Origin: Saussurea involucrata
Taxonomy: Eukaryota > Streptophyta > Magnoliopsida > Asterales > Asteraceae
Length of the DNA stretch: 64,000 bases
NCBI GenBank assembly: GCA_033807775.1
Contig: CM066313.1
Location: 88,041,484 to 88,105,483 of the forward strand
Reading direction: 5' to 3'
The position numbers were made by a program, and so were the translations under genes. The notes under the pieces were generated by a model that saw nothing but the letters and a program-made list of their open reading frames with translations, had not been told where the DNA came from and made no database searches. Shown piece by piece: positions 33,500 to 46,803 of the stretch. Numbering within the stretch: the first letter of the stretch is position 1; each line of letters begins with the position of its first letter.

Positions 33500-35289
33500 T
33501 GTAACATCCCACCTTTCATAACCTTCAATAACATAACATAAGCATTCAAATTACTTAAGTAAGCTTGTCTTTACATCATCGTTAAACGTACTAAACAAAT
33601 CATTAAGAGCGGAAGTCTCTAAACTCACAGCCGAGTACTATCTAATCATTATAACAGAACAAAATTTGGAGCCTCTCTAATCTCCAAGTTCTCTTTGCCT
33701 CCTCCCCTAGTTCTTATTTGAAGAACTTGATGTACGCTTACCTGAAAATGGTTTAGTTTTGAAAGCGAGGGTTAGACCAAAGGTCTAGTGAATTCCCTCC
33801 ATAAAACATTCATCACAGTATAAAATCATTTCATGGAAAACATACTTTCACATCTTTCTCATAAACATCATACAAGGTTAAACACAGGATTCAGGATCGC
33901 ATAAGCTACTCCGATCGGGGCCTAACGGACACCCTCTCGTCTACGCCGAAATCCAAAAAGGACTCCTCGTTCCTTCATGTAGGAGGAAACGAATTCCAAC
34001 CTACAAGCTAACCTCCATATGCCCAAGGGATTAGAAATCCCCTGGTACCCTGACCCCACTGTGCAACCGACTCCACATAGCATGCATGTACTTTTGAAAT
34101 CATATTCATGGAAACTTTGATCATCATATCATTTGCGAATAAACATACAATTCATGGAAGCATGCAAAACTTTATAAATCATTTCATGCTTGTAAAGAAA
34201 CCACGTTCAGTAAAACATAGTACGTCGTAAAAAGGGTTGAGAGAACTCACCTGATAGCAATCCTCTTCCTGACCTCTTGTCCCGTTACGTCCGAACACCT
34301 AATAGTTAATTTATAAATTAATTAGATGCAACTCGATTACTGACTCTCAGTTCTCCTCTTAACCCGGCCTTACCTAGATAATTAAAACTATCAAATACAA
34401 CTAGGCCCTTAACATTATTTAGACTTTAAATCCCTAAGCCCAACATAATGTTAAGTCCAAAGGGCTTAAGGCACTTCTCGGCCCAATCCGAACAAGTCGG
34501 TCTAACCCGAATCGGGGTTCCGGTGATCCAAATCCCGGTACCCGACTCCCGTACCCGACTCCCGGTATCCGAACTCCCGGTACCCGACTCCCGGTACCCC
34601 GAACTCCCGGTACCCCGAACTTCCAGTACCCGAACTCCCGGTACCCCGACTCCCGGTACCCCGACTCCCGGTATCCGAACTCCCGGTACCCGACTCCCGG
34701 TACCCCGAACTCCCGGTATCCGACTCCCGGTACCCCGAACTCCCGGTACCCCGACTCCCGGTACCCGAAATCCCGGTACTTCGGGCTTGCGAACAGGGAC
34801 GAACCCTATACGTTTCATTACTCGATTTCTTTCTAATTACTTCGATGAACAAGGCTTTTAACGCAGTTTACTTACATAAAACTTCTGTATAACATGGTCC
34901 TTAAAGTTAATTCGATTCTTAACAACTATTAATCCAACTAAAGAGGACTAGAGTTTTCAACGTGCTCTAATGACAATATCCCAGACAACATGAAGAATAA
35001 CTAAGAGCCCACTTATCTAGTTATTTACAGTGAAAGGAAATACATGCAGATTGAATGTTTACCTACCAAAGGAGTCCTACTCGAATTGCTTGCCTTTCTC
35101 TCTGCACACCTTTCTCTCGTCTTCCTTTCTCAGCCGCCAGAGAATAATAGAGAATGATCAGTAATCATCAACCCTAGAATTCTGGTCCCTTTTATACAAT
35201 CACTAATTACAAAACATCCCCTTATGCTAAGTTTCCTTCTTTCTAAATTAGACACTAACTTTCAGCTTACAAGAATACGGGTTGTTACA
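33500..35289 (-). repeat. 3' LTR of element D
   Basis: On the minus strand: TATA-like GTATAAAAGGG (about 35186-35196), a GA-rich leader, donor-like GTAG/GTAAAC at 35062, a CCGGTACC array (34780-34533), the hairpin TAGACC-ttt-GGTCTA (33787-33773), acceptor-like TTTTCAG/GTAAGC at 33742, and the end GTGGGATGTTACA. Confidence 0.92.
34533..34780 (-). repeat. CCGGTACC array in LTR D (left copy)
   Basis: About 15-16-bp units of CTCCCGGTACCCCGAA type, each with the palindrome GGTACC; 248 bp here against 202 bp in the other LTR (40355-40556). The 46-bp difference fully accounts for the LTR length difference, so the array changes length quickly. Both strands stay open across it, giving spurious Gly/Pro/Arg-rich frames. 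Confidence 0.9.
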
Positions 35290-38200
35290 ACACTCCCCCT
35301 TAAAAGTATTCCGTCCCCGGAATTCCTCATTGGAAGAGACGCGGGTATCATGCCCACACCACAACTGACACTTCCTCACGGTAATGCCACTTCAGACTCA
35401 GTCCACCACCCCACTAAACTCGAAACATGGAACATTGGGTGCATTCCTTCAGCTCTTACGGTACTTCTAACTCGTAGGCTACTGTTCCTACTCGAACGGT
35501 CTTGACAACCGAGATTAACTAAGGCTTCTTCATCATCTATACTTCCCTTAAGGAGGAACTTGGCTAAGTCCCCGTCACAATATATGATCCACTTACCAAA
35601 AGACAAACGCATACTTGACAGCTTGGCACACGGCCGACCCGTACGTCCCAACAACTCATAACCCGGAGTTCCTTCATCGTATCACAACTCACAACCTTGC
35701 ACCTCCCAACAATCGTCTATGCCTATAACATTCCCCTTTTCCTCGGATCACCTAGACCACAGCTCGTCATCATCTCTCCCATCCTTACTGCTTCACCACC
35801 CCATACTTATACGTAACTAAGGGTAGGAACCTTCAAACCCGTCGTTGAAGTGTTCACCTACTCGAATTAAACTTATCCTGAAACACATCAATTCCTCGCT
35901 GATTGCCACGTTCGTTCATTCATATAAAACGTAACTCCGGTTATCCTCACTCAACTGGGAGGAGTAACCATGGTCACACCGCCGTTCTCACTAGCTTAAT
36001 CACTACACGACCAGTCGTTTAAACCTTCTCACACAGTTACTAACTTACTCATTCAGTTGTCTCATCCACTTCTTCCCTGCACAAAATCATACACAATTCC
36101 TTTCCTCAATACTCTTTCCAACAGTTCGCATACTTATCAATGACAATCTCCACAACACTGCTCTTTTCGGCATTACCGTCACGTTTACTACTTCCAATTT
36201 ACTCACTTAATCCAACATACTATCTTCACCTCCCCACGTTAGCGTGGAGCACTGCTCACCGAACATTTCTTGCCCCTCTCTCCCGACCTTTCTACATGCT
36301 GATATCACATTCTCATTACCTACATAACCAAACAGTTGCACCCAAATCCTAACTTAGGGCATTCCACCGAGTCGTCTTGAAATGACACAGTGTTCGACGT
36401 CACTACACTCTTTAATCACCAACTTTTACTTTCTCAGACAATTCTTTCACACATAGACAACGGCTCACATTCTTTAAGGATTTCGCATCTATTCCACCAT
36501 ATTTGACTAACACCCCCATCATCTTCCCTAATCCTCCAATGATCCCAAACTATGCTTACTTAGAGACTCTTACAACCATAAACGCTTGGCTTCCCCTTTG
36601 GGTAACCACCCACCACCACTCCGTAATTCTATCCCGAACATAATCATACCACGACGTCAACTTACATTCTACGCGCTCCAACGATTCGGTTAACACATCG
36701 TACACCTCATCTGAAACCCCCAAAAAGGTTTCTATCTGATGCTTCCTCTCTCTCTAACATCAAATCACTACGACACTAGCTGGCACAAATAGCCTGATAT
36801 TACTGTCACTACACATCCGTACACTCTTCGCCCATAACATCACATTGCAGACCAGATCTCTCATGATCATTCACACGATCCGAACTTGCCTTCATATCCT
36901 CCCGTGAACATAATCGAGTCTATCTCGCTACTTAGTCCTTTCTCAACTTGTTGGTCTATAACTCACGAGCCCTTAATTAGCTCAAACCCCAACACTCTAG
37001 CTAGCTCTTGACTATCCGAGCCCTTTCATAGACACGACACATTTCCTTACTGACTGCTATAGTCTACACTCACTTCGTTTGTGCTACACACCTTATCCTT
37101 ATATGGACCTTCCACACCTCGTAAATAGAACGCTTATTCAAAACAATAACTTCTCATCCTCTTAACACCCCTACAAGGTGTTCCATCAACTTTCAACCTT
37201 ATGGTTCACGTCTTCGGCCTCGGCCACCTTACGCACTGTCGACTTCTATAACAACAGATAACCTGTAACTACCTTCTTAACTCATTCTTTAACATGGGTT
37301 CCTTACGGAACCTAACCCTTCCACATAACATAATCAACTTCATGGTCCGTCTACCTCTTTTCGAAACCTACTCATGTAACGCCAACATTACAAGCTCACC
37401 TCGAACTCACATTTCCACACCATGGACATTTCATTCTTCCTCTCCACACAACTCATAATGAGTTGCTAAGATCAACGCCTCGATGACCTCTAGTCCTTCT
37501 CCCGGACACCATCGTCCCTCGGCAACTGTATCCCCAGTCACCGAGCAAGGGTACAGACCCTCATACACCCGACACTATAATTCATTCCTGACTCTTCCAC
37601 TATCCACTCTCCTCTTGAACACATATGCCGAAACTGCACATGTTCTCCCCTGACCTGTCCAACACCTCTCCGCTCTCGGAGTTCTTCCTTAGCTTAAAAT
37701 GTAATACTCTACGACCTAGTGGGTTCATAGCCTTCATGCATGACAATACAATAAATAAATCTTTTCGCACATTTTATCATTTTAAATAAACAACGTTTGA
37801 AAAAAAAACACTTGGGTACACATAACCCCATCACTCTTATAACTTCAACGCCCTGCACAACGATTCGAGAATCGTTTGCATGCATCTTTCTGTGAACCTC
37901 AATTTTACTCAATTCCGAACGATGTTGTTATGTCAGTAATACGTTGAATGAAAATCCTTTCATACGACACAATTCCGAAAGAAGTTACCGACGCCAAGTA
38001 AACCAGTCGGTTCTCACACCCTTTTATATGATATCAACCGATTAAAACTCATTTTGATTGTAAAAGTTTTGCTGACCAACGCTTTCTCGACCTTTTTGTA
38101 ACAATTTAACTTATCATAAAAATGTGAACTACTTTACAAATCGTTAAGCTCAAACTTTCAATGTGCGACGTAACTTGCACTCGTACAAGCTGACTCATTT

Positions 38201-39321
38201 TGTTCAAAATTTACATTTACATATTTACTTTAAATCGCGAAACTTTCATGTTACACAAAAGAACGCCAAAAGTGTGAAATACTTTACAAATCGTTAAGCT
38301 CGAAATTTCATTGTGCAATGTGAATGAAATCACCTTTTCTTTAACATACGCTTGCATATTATGACTCCTTTTCCGATCAAAATTTTATATTTACTCATTT
38401 AACTTAAATAGCGGAAATTTTTCATGTTACATTTAGAAAAGTTATGCATGAAACTCTGCTTGCAATAGAAGGCTACTCACCATAACAAGGTCAACCGCTT
38501 TACTCACGCCACTTATCCTTGACACTCTTCCTTCGACCAATGGTCGCCATCTCGGTCATGCAATAACTTGCTGTACATGCGTTCCACCTCTCATTTACTC
38601 AGTCATTTTATATTATTTTCGTTTTGATCAAATATCTCACTTTCTACTTCTACATGCTTTCAATTCACTATAGGCATCTTATTTCATTTATCCTGCCATT
38701 GAAAAGCTCGACTACGAAGTCAGGGCTCTATTGATACTTTCAAGGTTTTGACACGGTCATTCCTTACCCATCCTGATTGATCTATCCCATGATTTCTAGA
38801 ACTGGGACTCTCCCGAAACATGAGTCTTACTCAAACTCATACATTCTTCCTCTTTGAATCCCCGAAGAGCTACCTCTAGACGACTCATAACGCTCTATAC
38901 AACATTTCTTCTCTACGATGTATACATACATCACATCATAAATGACTTCTCACGAAATTTCCCCAACAAGGGGTCTCAGTCCATCCCTCAAGGATCTTGC
39001 TGACTTGCTCCTCCAAGTTCTCCCAGCCATAACACTTAACTGAAAGAAAACCACATTTTAACCTTTTTGCTAGATATAACACAACAATTTTGCCATAAGC
39101 AAGGTATTGTAAGCACGCACATGTACCTGTAAGTTCGTAATTACACTGGCCAGGTCCCAAACTTACCTTACACGCTTGTCCTTGGCACCTTATTCCTAAT
39201 CGCATTTATAGTGATCGTTTCTAGAGGTAATCCTATGTCTCGACTGTGTTCCTCATCTTACAGTTTAAGTTTAGGCACGAATGGTCACCTAAATCCCTTA
39301 AACAAAGGCTCTGATACCATT
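35290..39321 (-). other. Interior of element D, no intact coding
   Basis: Starts at its left end with the polypurine tract and a block matching the element F 3' end (GGAATTCCGGGGACGGAAT on the minus strand). Ends at the right with a leader matching F, including TTACACTGGCCAGG, and a decayed gag start equivalent to the F start MAGRT (about 39029). Between them there is only short, stop-rich sequence with no RT, RNase H or integrase motifs. Confidence 0.8.
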
Positions 39322-41065
39322 TGTAACATCCCACTTTTCATAACCTTCAATAACATAACATAAGCATTCAAATTACTTAAGTAAGCTTGTCTTTACATCA
39401 TCGTTAAACGTACTAAACAAATCATTAAGAGCGGAAGTCTCTAAACTCATAGCCGAGTACTATCTAATCATTATAACAGAACAAAATTTGGAGCCTCTCT
39501 AATCTCCAAGTTCTCTTTGCCTCCTCCCCTAGTTCTTATTTGAAGAACTTGATGTACGCTTACCTGAAAATGGTTTAGTTTTGAAAGCGAGGGTAAGACC
39601 AAAGGTCTAGTGAATTCCCTCCATACAACATTCATCACAGTATAAAATCATTTCATGGAAAACATACTTTCACATCTTTCTCATAAACATCATACAAGGT
39701 TAAACACAGGGTTCAGGATCGCCTAAGCTACTCCTATCGGGGCCTAACGGACACCCTCTCGTCTACGCTGAAATCCAAAAAGGACTCATCGTTCCTTCAT
39801 GTAGGAGGAAACGAATTCCAACCTACAAGCTAACCTCCATATGCCCAAGGGATTAGAAATCCCCTGGTACCCTGACCCCACTGTGCAATCGACTCCACAT
39901 AGCATGCATGTACTTTTGAAATCATATTCATGGAAACTTTGATCATCATATCATTTGCGAATAAACATACAATTCATGGAAGCATGCAAAACTTTATAAA
40001 CCTTTTCATGCTTGTAAAGAAACCACGTTCAGTAAAACATAGTACGTCGTAAAAAGGGTTGAGAGAACTCACCTGATAGCAATCCTCTTCCTGACCTCTT
40101 GTCCCGTTACGTCCGAACACCTAATAGTTAATTTATAAATTAATTAGATGCAACTCGATTACTGACTCGCAGTTCTCCTCTTAACCCGACCTTACCTAGA
40201 TAATTAAAACTATCAAATACAACTAGGCCCTTAACATTATTTAGACTTTAAATCCCTAAGCCCAACATAATGCTAAGTCCAAAGGGCTTAAGGCACTTCT
40301 CGGCCCAATCCGAACAAGTCGGTCTAACCCGAATCGGGGTTCCGGTGATCCAAATCCCGGTACCCGACTCCCGTACCCGACTTCCGGTATCCGAACTCTC
40401 GGTACCCGACTCCCGGTACCCCGAACTCCCGATACCCGAACTCCCGGTACCCGAAATCCCGGTATCCGAACTCCCGGTACCCGACTCCCGGTACCCCGAA
40501 CTCCCGGTACCCGAACTCCCGGTACCCCGACTCCCGGTACTCGAAATCCCGGTACTTCGGGCTTGTGAACAGGGACGAACCCTATACGTTTCATTACTCG
40601 ATTTCTTTCTAATTACTTCGATGAACAAGGCTTTTAACGCAGTTTACTTACATAAAACTTCTGTATAACATGGTCCTTAAAGTTAATTCGATTCTTAACA
40701 ACTATTAATCCAATTAAAGAGGACTAGAGTTTTCAACGTGCTCTAATGACAATATCCCAGACAACATGAAGAATAACTAAGAGCCCACTTATCTAGTTAT
40801 TTACAGTGAATGGAAATACATGCAGATTGAATGCTTACCTACCAAAGGAGTCCTACTCGAATTGCTTGCCTTTCTCTCTGCACACCTTTCTCTCGTCTTC
40901 CTTTCTCAGCCGCCAGAGAATAATAGAGAATGATCAGTAATCATCAACCCTAGAATTTTGGTCCCTTTTATACAATCACCGATTACAAAACAGCCCCTTA
41001 TGCTAAGTTTCCTTCTTTCTAAATTAGACACTAACTTTCAGCTTACAAGAATACAGGTTGTTACA
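39322..41065 (-). repeat. 5' LTR of element D
   Basis: 1744 bp. Differs from the left LTR by about two dozen substitutions plus the array contraction. Here the donor-like site is stronger (GTAG/GTAAGC at 40838), while the conserved hairpin has one mismatch (TAAGACC, about 39593-39609). Acceptor-like AG is at 39565-39564. Confidence 0.92.
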
Positions 41066-41170
41066 ATTTTTGTTGTGAAAGTTAATTTTTAAATAATTGG
41101 AGTAATTATTATTGGTTCACTCTCAGACAACCGATCCATAAATGATATTATATCATAGATGATGTATTTA

Positions 41171-41653
41171 GGGGGTGTTTGGGAGTGCTTATATTTTTAA
41201 CTTATGCTTATTTGCTTATGTGGTGAGGAAAAGAAGTTTTTAAAAAAGTGTTTGGATTAACTTATTGTGGTGTGGAAACATGATAAGCAAATAAGGAGTT
41301 TTTTAGTGTTTGGCAAAATTTTGCTTATTTATGTAAAATGACCAAAAAAATTAACGTCAATAATTTTAAAAAAAATAATATTACCTTAAATAACATTAAT
41401 AATTTAAAAATAAAAATAATAACTTATGTTACATTCATAATTGAGGGTAAAAAGGTAATTTTGATAGACAAGAAAATAAGCAGAAGTAAATAAGTAGGTT
41501 AGGAATGACTTCTCAAAAACAACTTATTTGTGGTGAGTAGAAGTTATAAGCAGTGTTGATTTTTTGCTATCCAAACACTCCAAATAGCTTATCTGTGGTG
41601 AGGGAAAGCTATAAGCAAATAAGTCAAAAATATAAGCACTCCCAAACACCCCC
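41171..41653. mobile_element. Harbinger-type MITE
   Basis: 483 bp with perfect 28-bp inverted ends starting GGGGGTGTTTGGGAGTGCTT and a TTA duplication (41168-41170, 41654-41656). No coding sequence. Confidence 0.88.
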
Positions 41654-41911
41654 TTAGATTATGAAAATACTTAAAAACAATTGATCACACGTCCATATGT
41701 ACCACACCTTTTGACTTTGGATGTCGAAAGTGTTAATGCATTTAAACATCAAATCAGATGTTTTTTTTTTATATTTTCGAGAAAAAATATCAATTACGTT
41801 AGAGTTTATATAAATTACTACAAATTAAATAATGTTAGTGTAAAAGATGTAACAAGATTGAGAACACTAGTGCATTTTCTAAATACTATATTTGATTTTA
41901 TATATCTTCCA

Positions 41912-43756
41912 TAGGGATGGCAAAAAAAACCGAAACCGACGGTGAAAACCGAAACCCGAATTTTTTGGGTCGGGTTCGGGGACGTCTTAACGGGGACGGG
42001 GCGGGGATCGGGGATAGTTTCGGGGATTTTAACGGGGACGAGGACGGCGATGGGAACCATTCTCACCGGCCCGGCCTGGCCCGATATTATATATATATAT
42101 ATATATTTGTTGTTTTAAACTTGGGCCTAATCCAAATGTAATAGGTAAGCCCAAAGCCAAAGTCCAAAGCCTAAACAGTAAAACAGCTAATCGTAAAATA
42201 GCTAATCGACCCACAAAAAACCCTAAAGAGTAAAACAGCTAATCGTCCCTGTGGTTTGTTAATTTTGAAACCTCTGTGTGTTTCTCCCGAAACCCTCTCC
42301 CTCGTTCTCTTCCGTTCACCAAACAAGATACGGCGACGGGCGGCGACGGCAAGGAAGCGATGAAGGCTGTTTGTTTGTTCCTTTCTCCTAGAACGCCTTC
42401 GAGTTAACTGTTCTTCGTGATTTCGAGCAGGTATTATCTTATATGTGGTATATTCGATCATTGAGAGTGTTTGTTGCGAATTCCTTTCATATAAGTGCAT
42501 AATCTATGACTCAATCCATCCAAACAGGGTATTAATATGCAACTATTTAATGAGGTTTATTTTTGTGTTTATTAAGTGGAGGAGGTTTTGCTACTAATGG
42601 TTATCATCGTGGTTACTATGAATATTTGCCCTAATATCACATGACTTTCAAATACGTTTTTTCATGTTGATTTTATAGTTGAAGTTATTATGGGTTAAGC
42701 TTACTATAATGTGGACTTGATCCTGATTTCCCCAAAAGTAGTCCATATTCGACTCTTGATGGAATTTGCAACCATTTCTATTTCGCCTCCATTTTTGGCA
42801 AAAATATGCGATCTTCACGGAAACAGCCGCTGGTTTCCCTTTACCCCAACTTCAGGTGGTTTGGTTTTGGCAAAATTTGAAGTTAGATAACCTATGTAGC
42901 AGGTTCCATAATTACAAAAGTATAAATTATTGACTTTGTTGCTTTTGTTCCATGAGATAACCTTATTTAGACAATAGATTAACTGGGAAACATTTTCTTG
43001 AACCACAAACATTGCAATTTTTGCGAGACAAAGAGAGTTTTTGTCATCTTAAAATTTATCATGTTTATTTTGTTTCAAACAAAACATTCTTAGCTACATT
43101 CAATTACAAACATAATAAAATTTTGCTTATTTTGTTTCATCTTATAGTTGATCATGTTTATTCTGAATGTGAGACAATGGTGTAATTGTTGTAAGTTATT
43201 GACAGATTGTTTTGCATAAACATTTGATTTATTTACTCTGCTATTGACGGATTGCTTTGCATAAATATTTACTTTGATTTATTGACCGATTACTTTGCTA
43301 TTGTAGGGTTTACTTTGATTTATTGACCGATTACTTTGCTATTGTAGGAAGCTAAGGAAAATCAAGTTTGGGTTAACGAGTTTGTCCGTTTGGCGAGTTT
43401 CGACTTTTGAGTCGATAATGTTATGGATTGTCTAAACTTTTGTTATCTTTTACATTGCAATTTAAGATATTTTGTTCGTGATGTTTTTTGGATTATATCA
43501 TTTATATGTATATGGTCGAATGAACTATTTTAGGTTTCTTTTTTTTCATTTTGGTTCGGTTCGGGTTCGGGGAAAACCGACGGGTAACGGTGAATTTTAC
43601 CCTTAACGGGTTCCCCAACGGGGATCGGGGAAACCGCGGGGACCCGACGGGGATCCCCGATAACATCCCCGACGAGGATCGGTACGGTTACGGGGACAGG
43701 GATGCTTATCGATTTCGGGGACGGGGACCCTAAAAACCGGCCCGTTGCCATTCCTA
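41912..43756. mobile_element. hAT-type non-autonomous element
   Basis: Ends TAGGGATGGCAA and TTGCCATTCCTA with a perfect 8-bp duplication ATCTTCCA (41904-41911, 43757-43764). Both subterminal regions (about 41955-42065 and 43555-43735) carry many CGGGGA/CGGGGAT words, the kind of array hAT transposases bind. The interior has leader-like sequence with an ATG at about 42360 but no transposase domain. It is probably a deletion derivative; short frames in the CGGGGA arrays are not genes. Confidence 0.9.
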
Positions 43757-43764
43757 ATCTTCCA

Positions 43765-44720
43765 TTTTCTTAGGACCTTTGATTTTTGTTTGAAAACTAA
43801 ATTATAAAATGTGATAATATTACTTTTGTAAACAGATAAGATTAAACTTTTAAAATAAGGTGAATTATATTCATACCCCTCCTATAGGGGATATGACGAT
43901 ATGTAAGTGAGGGAGGGATGAAAAATAGTATGATATGTGAATGAGGATAAGGTATGAATAACAACCTCTAAAATAAAAAAAAATATAACTCAAATAGTAT
44001 TGTCTCTTGTATAGAAAGACGTTGCAAATAACATTTAGCTTTAAAAGTTCTAAGTAAATTACAATGTGTTAAGGAAAAAACATTTGTGAAATCAAATATT
44101 GTATTTTTATAGGTAAAAACGGTTTTTCAAAATCTAAAATCTAAAAATGAACCTTGAGCAAACTCTCTGATCTTCCAAAGGAGACTAAAATCAAAATTGA
44201 GGATCAAAATCAAATAACGTTATTATGTTTCTTTCAAATGCATCAATTTAGAAGTTTTAGAGGTTAAAAACATAACTTTTAACTAGTGTTCGACATCACC
44301 CGTTGCGTGGTGACGATAAATTATGTAGAAAATATTAAAACTACATGGGTTGATGATCACATAACATATATAAAACTAATAAGAATTGATATTTCATTTG
44401 ATATGAAACCATCTCATCATTCTTAGTTCACTTGAGACTATTTCTTCATAACTTAAATTATCGGTAAAGAATCTTGAAAAAAATGAGAATTTAGTCATAT
44501 ATGTAAAATGAAAGATATTATATATCGATTCATAGTTTGATTTCAATTTAGATTGAAAAAAATATTGACATACATATATATATTCATGATTATAGTAAGT
44601 TATTCTTTTTAATTTTATATACTTTATTATTCTACTTTAATTTTTATATATATGTTTCTATCATTTTTATACATATTACTATATTTCTTTAATAAGTTTT
44701 AGTTTTAGTTTTAATTATAT
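43765..44720. other. AT-rich gap
   Basis: AT-rich sequence with no motif, frame or terminal repeat that I can support. Confidence 0.5.
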
Positions 44721-45813
44721 GAGTTAAATTCAAAATGGTTCTTGTGGTTTACATAAATTAACGAATATGGTATCTGAAAAGAATTTTTAACGAAAAGTGT
44801 CCCTATAGTTTTATTTTTTATAACAGATAAGGTCTCGCCCTCTAACGCCGTTAATTAATTTATGTTAGTGACCCTCCTCTCCCTCAACTTTCATTTTTAT
44901 TAACAGATTTAGTCTCTTCAACTACTTTTCAGTTTATAACAAATCTGGTCCCTCTTTCAACTTTTATTTTTAAGATATGGTCCCTCAATTTTTTCAATAA
45001 AACTTTTTAGCTCAAATAAAATAAATATCTTATAAATTTAATGTTGTAATCAGTCAAACATAAGGAAAAAAACTAATGTTAATGCTAAATTATAACAATT
45101 TTATATATTTAATATATATTTATTAATTTATCGTTTGACAATTTCACTTTTAGTATATATTTAATTTAATAGTTTAAGTAAATAGTTCAATTAATATATT
45201 TTGTCTAATTAACGCTAATTTAATTTATATATTAATTAGTTCTAGTAAATTACTTATTTTGACTTCTACATTTATATCTTAGTATTTATTATATTGTCGG
45301 ATATTTAATTTATGCGATTTTTTTATTAATTTTCAACTAATTAAAACAAAATAGCTATCAAGATTATATTTTATTTGGGCTAAATGATTTTATGAAAACA
45401 AAATTCCAGGAAAGATAAAATAATTTAATGGTAAAATTTAAGATTCAAGTTTTATTTAATTAATTTGCTCATTATATTAAGAAAATATATGTTTGTGCCA
45501 AAAAACTTATTGAGAAAATTTAGGGACCATATTCTAAAAATGAAAGTTGAGGGAGGACCAAATATGTTATAAAAATGAAAAGTACTATGATGGACCAAAT
45601 CTGTTAAAGTAGTTGGAGGGACTAAATCTGTTAATAAAAATGAAAGTTGAGGGAGGGGAGGGTTACTAACAGAAATTAATTGACGGCGTTAGAGAGATGG
45701 ACCTTATCCGTTAAAAACATGATACTATAGGGACTTTATTCGTTAAAAAAATAGTTTAGGGACCTTACTCGTTATTTCATGTAAACCACAAGAACCAAAT
45801 TTGAATTTAACTC
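44721..45813. mobile_element. Mutator-like inverted-repeat element
   Basis: About 1.1 kb. Ends GAGTTAAATTCAAA and its complement, arms of several hundred bp that pair with scattered mismatches (ACCCTCCTCTCCCTC against GAGGGAGGGGAGGGTT), and a perfect 9-bp duplication TAATTATAT (44712-44720, 45814-45822). The centre is AT-rich and non-coding. It can form a long stem. Confidence 0.88.
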
Positions 45814-45822
45814 TAATTATAT

Positions 45823-46800
45823 ATATTGTTTCTTGAATTTATTTATATTATGTATTGATTTTAATTAGTGATATTAAATGTAATTGGCATTTTATATGTT
45901 AATGAGAGAGTTAGTAACAATATTTATTTATATATATAATCTTATTTTGTGATTTAAATTATTTTGTGATATTAAATGTACTAAGTATTTTGTTGTTTAT
46001 TAAAGAATGGATCAATAATAAATATTTTTTACTTATATATGGATTTTAATTTTATTAATATATATTGGTTGTAATGTCATTTATATTAATATATCAATTT
46101 TAATTAGATTTTAAATGATAATAGTTTTTTTAATTGTATATATTGATTCATACTTTATATATTTATTCAAATTTTAGATTTTTAACTTTATTTGGAAATA
46201 ATACATGTCGATATAATGTTGTAGTAAAAAAATGATTGAAACTCGTGTGGTTAATCATAAAAATATATTGTTTTTCAAAGTATATATACATATACATAAA
46301 AATGGGAAAGTTCAAATGAAAACTCAATTTTCATTGTGCACGTGAGGACGAATCTCGGTCACACCATCTCTTTTGATCCAACAACTCATATTAAATAGAG
46401 CTTTTAATTATAATTATTAATTAAGATGATTAAGGGTAAAAATGGAAGATAATATAAGCTCACGCCTACCATATTTGACTTTTTTATTTTCTTTTTTAAT
46501 TAAAAACTTTTACCCCCTTAAAATTTAAAATAAATTATCTTAAAAGTTAATAATATTTTAATCAAACTAATTATATCAAAAAACAAAAATTTCCTGCTAT
46601 TCGATATGACATCCTTCTCGATATAGTTTTTTGGTAGTTTTAACTGTTTTCTACGTGAAATGCTATATACGTGTTATATTCATTATTAATATTTATGTAC
46701 ATTCAATTGTGTACAACACATCGACACCGTAAGCCCGTAACTCAATATCACTTTCTTCAACGTCGTAAGACATCGCGTTCTTCATCACCGTAACTGTTAA
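45823..46800. other. AT-rich gap left of the Tat-type element
   Basis: Mostly AT-rich. I recognise no gene or element ends. The left end of the Tat LTR may lie near 46800, but the boundary is not certain. Confidence 0.45.
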
Positions 46801-46803
46801 TGC

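Larger units (their letters stand above)
33500..41065 (-). mobile_element. Element D, non-autonomous gypsy LTR element
   Basis: LTRs at 33500-35289 (1790 bp) and 39322-41065 (1744 bp) with a perfect ATTTT target duplication (33495-33499, 41066-41070). The primer site (minus-strand TGGTATCAGAGCC, 39319-39307) shows that the right LTR is the 5' LTR. The 4.0-kb interior has no gag-pol frame. Its two ends match the ends of element F, and its LTRs are homologous to those of F outside the tandem array. The LTRs differ at about two dozen positions, so it is older than element B. Confidence 0.93.

Noticed and set aside
34426..34861. Long Gly/Val/Arg/Thr-rich open frames on both strands, elastin-like
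   Set aside because: They are translations of the CCGGTACC tandem array in LTR D, open in several frames on both strands; the same occurs at 40248-40668.
42029..42500. Possible host gene start near 42360
   Set aside because: Lies inside the hAT element; no frame beyond a few dozen codons and no supporting splice structure that I could confirm.
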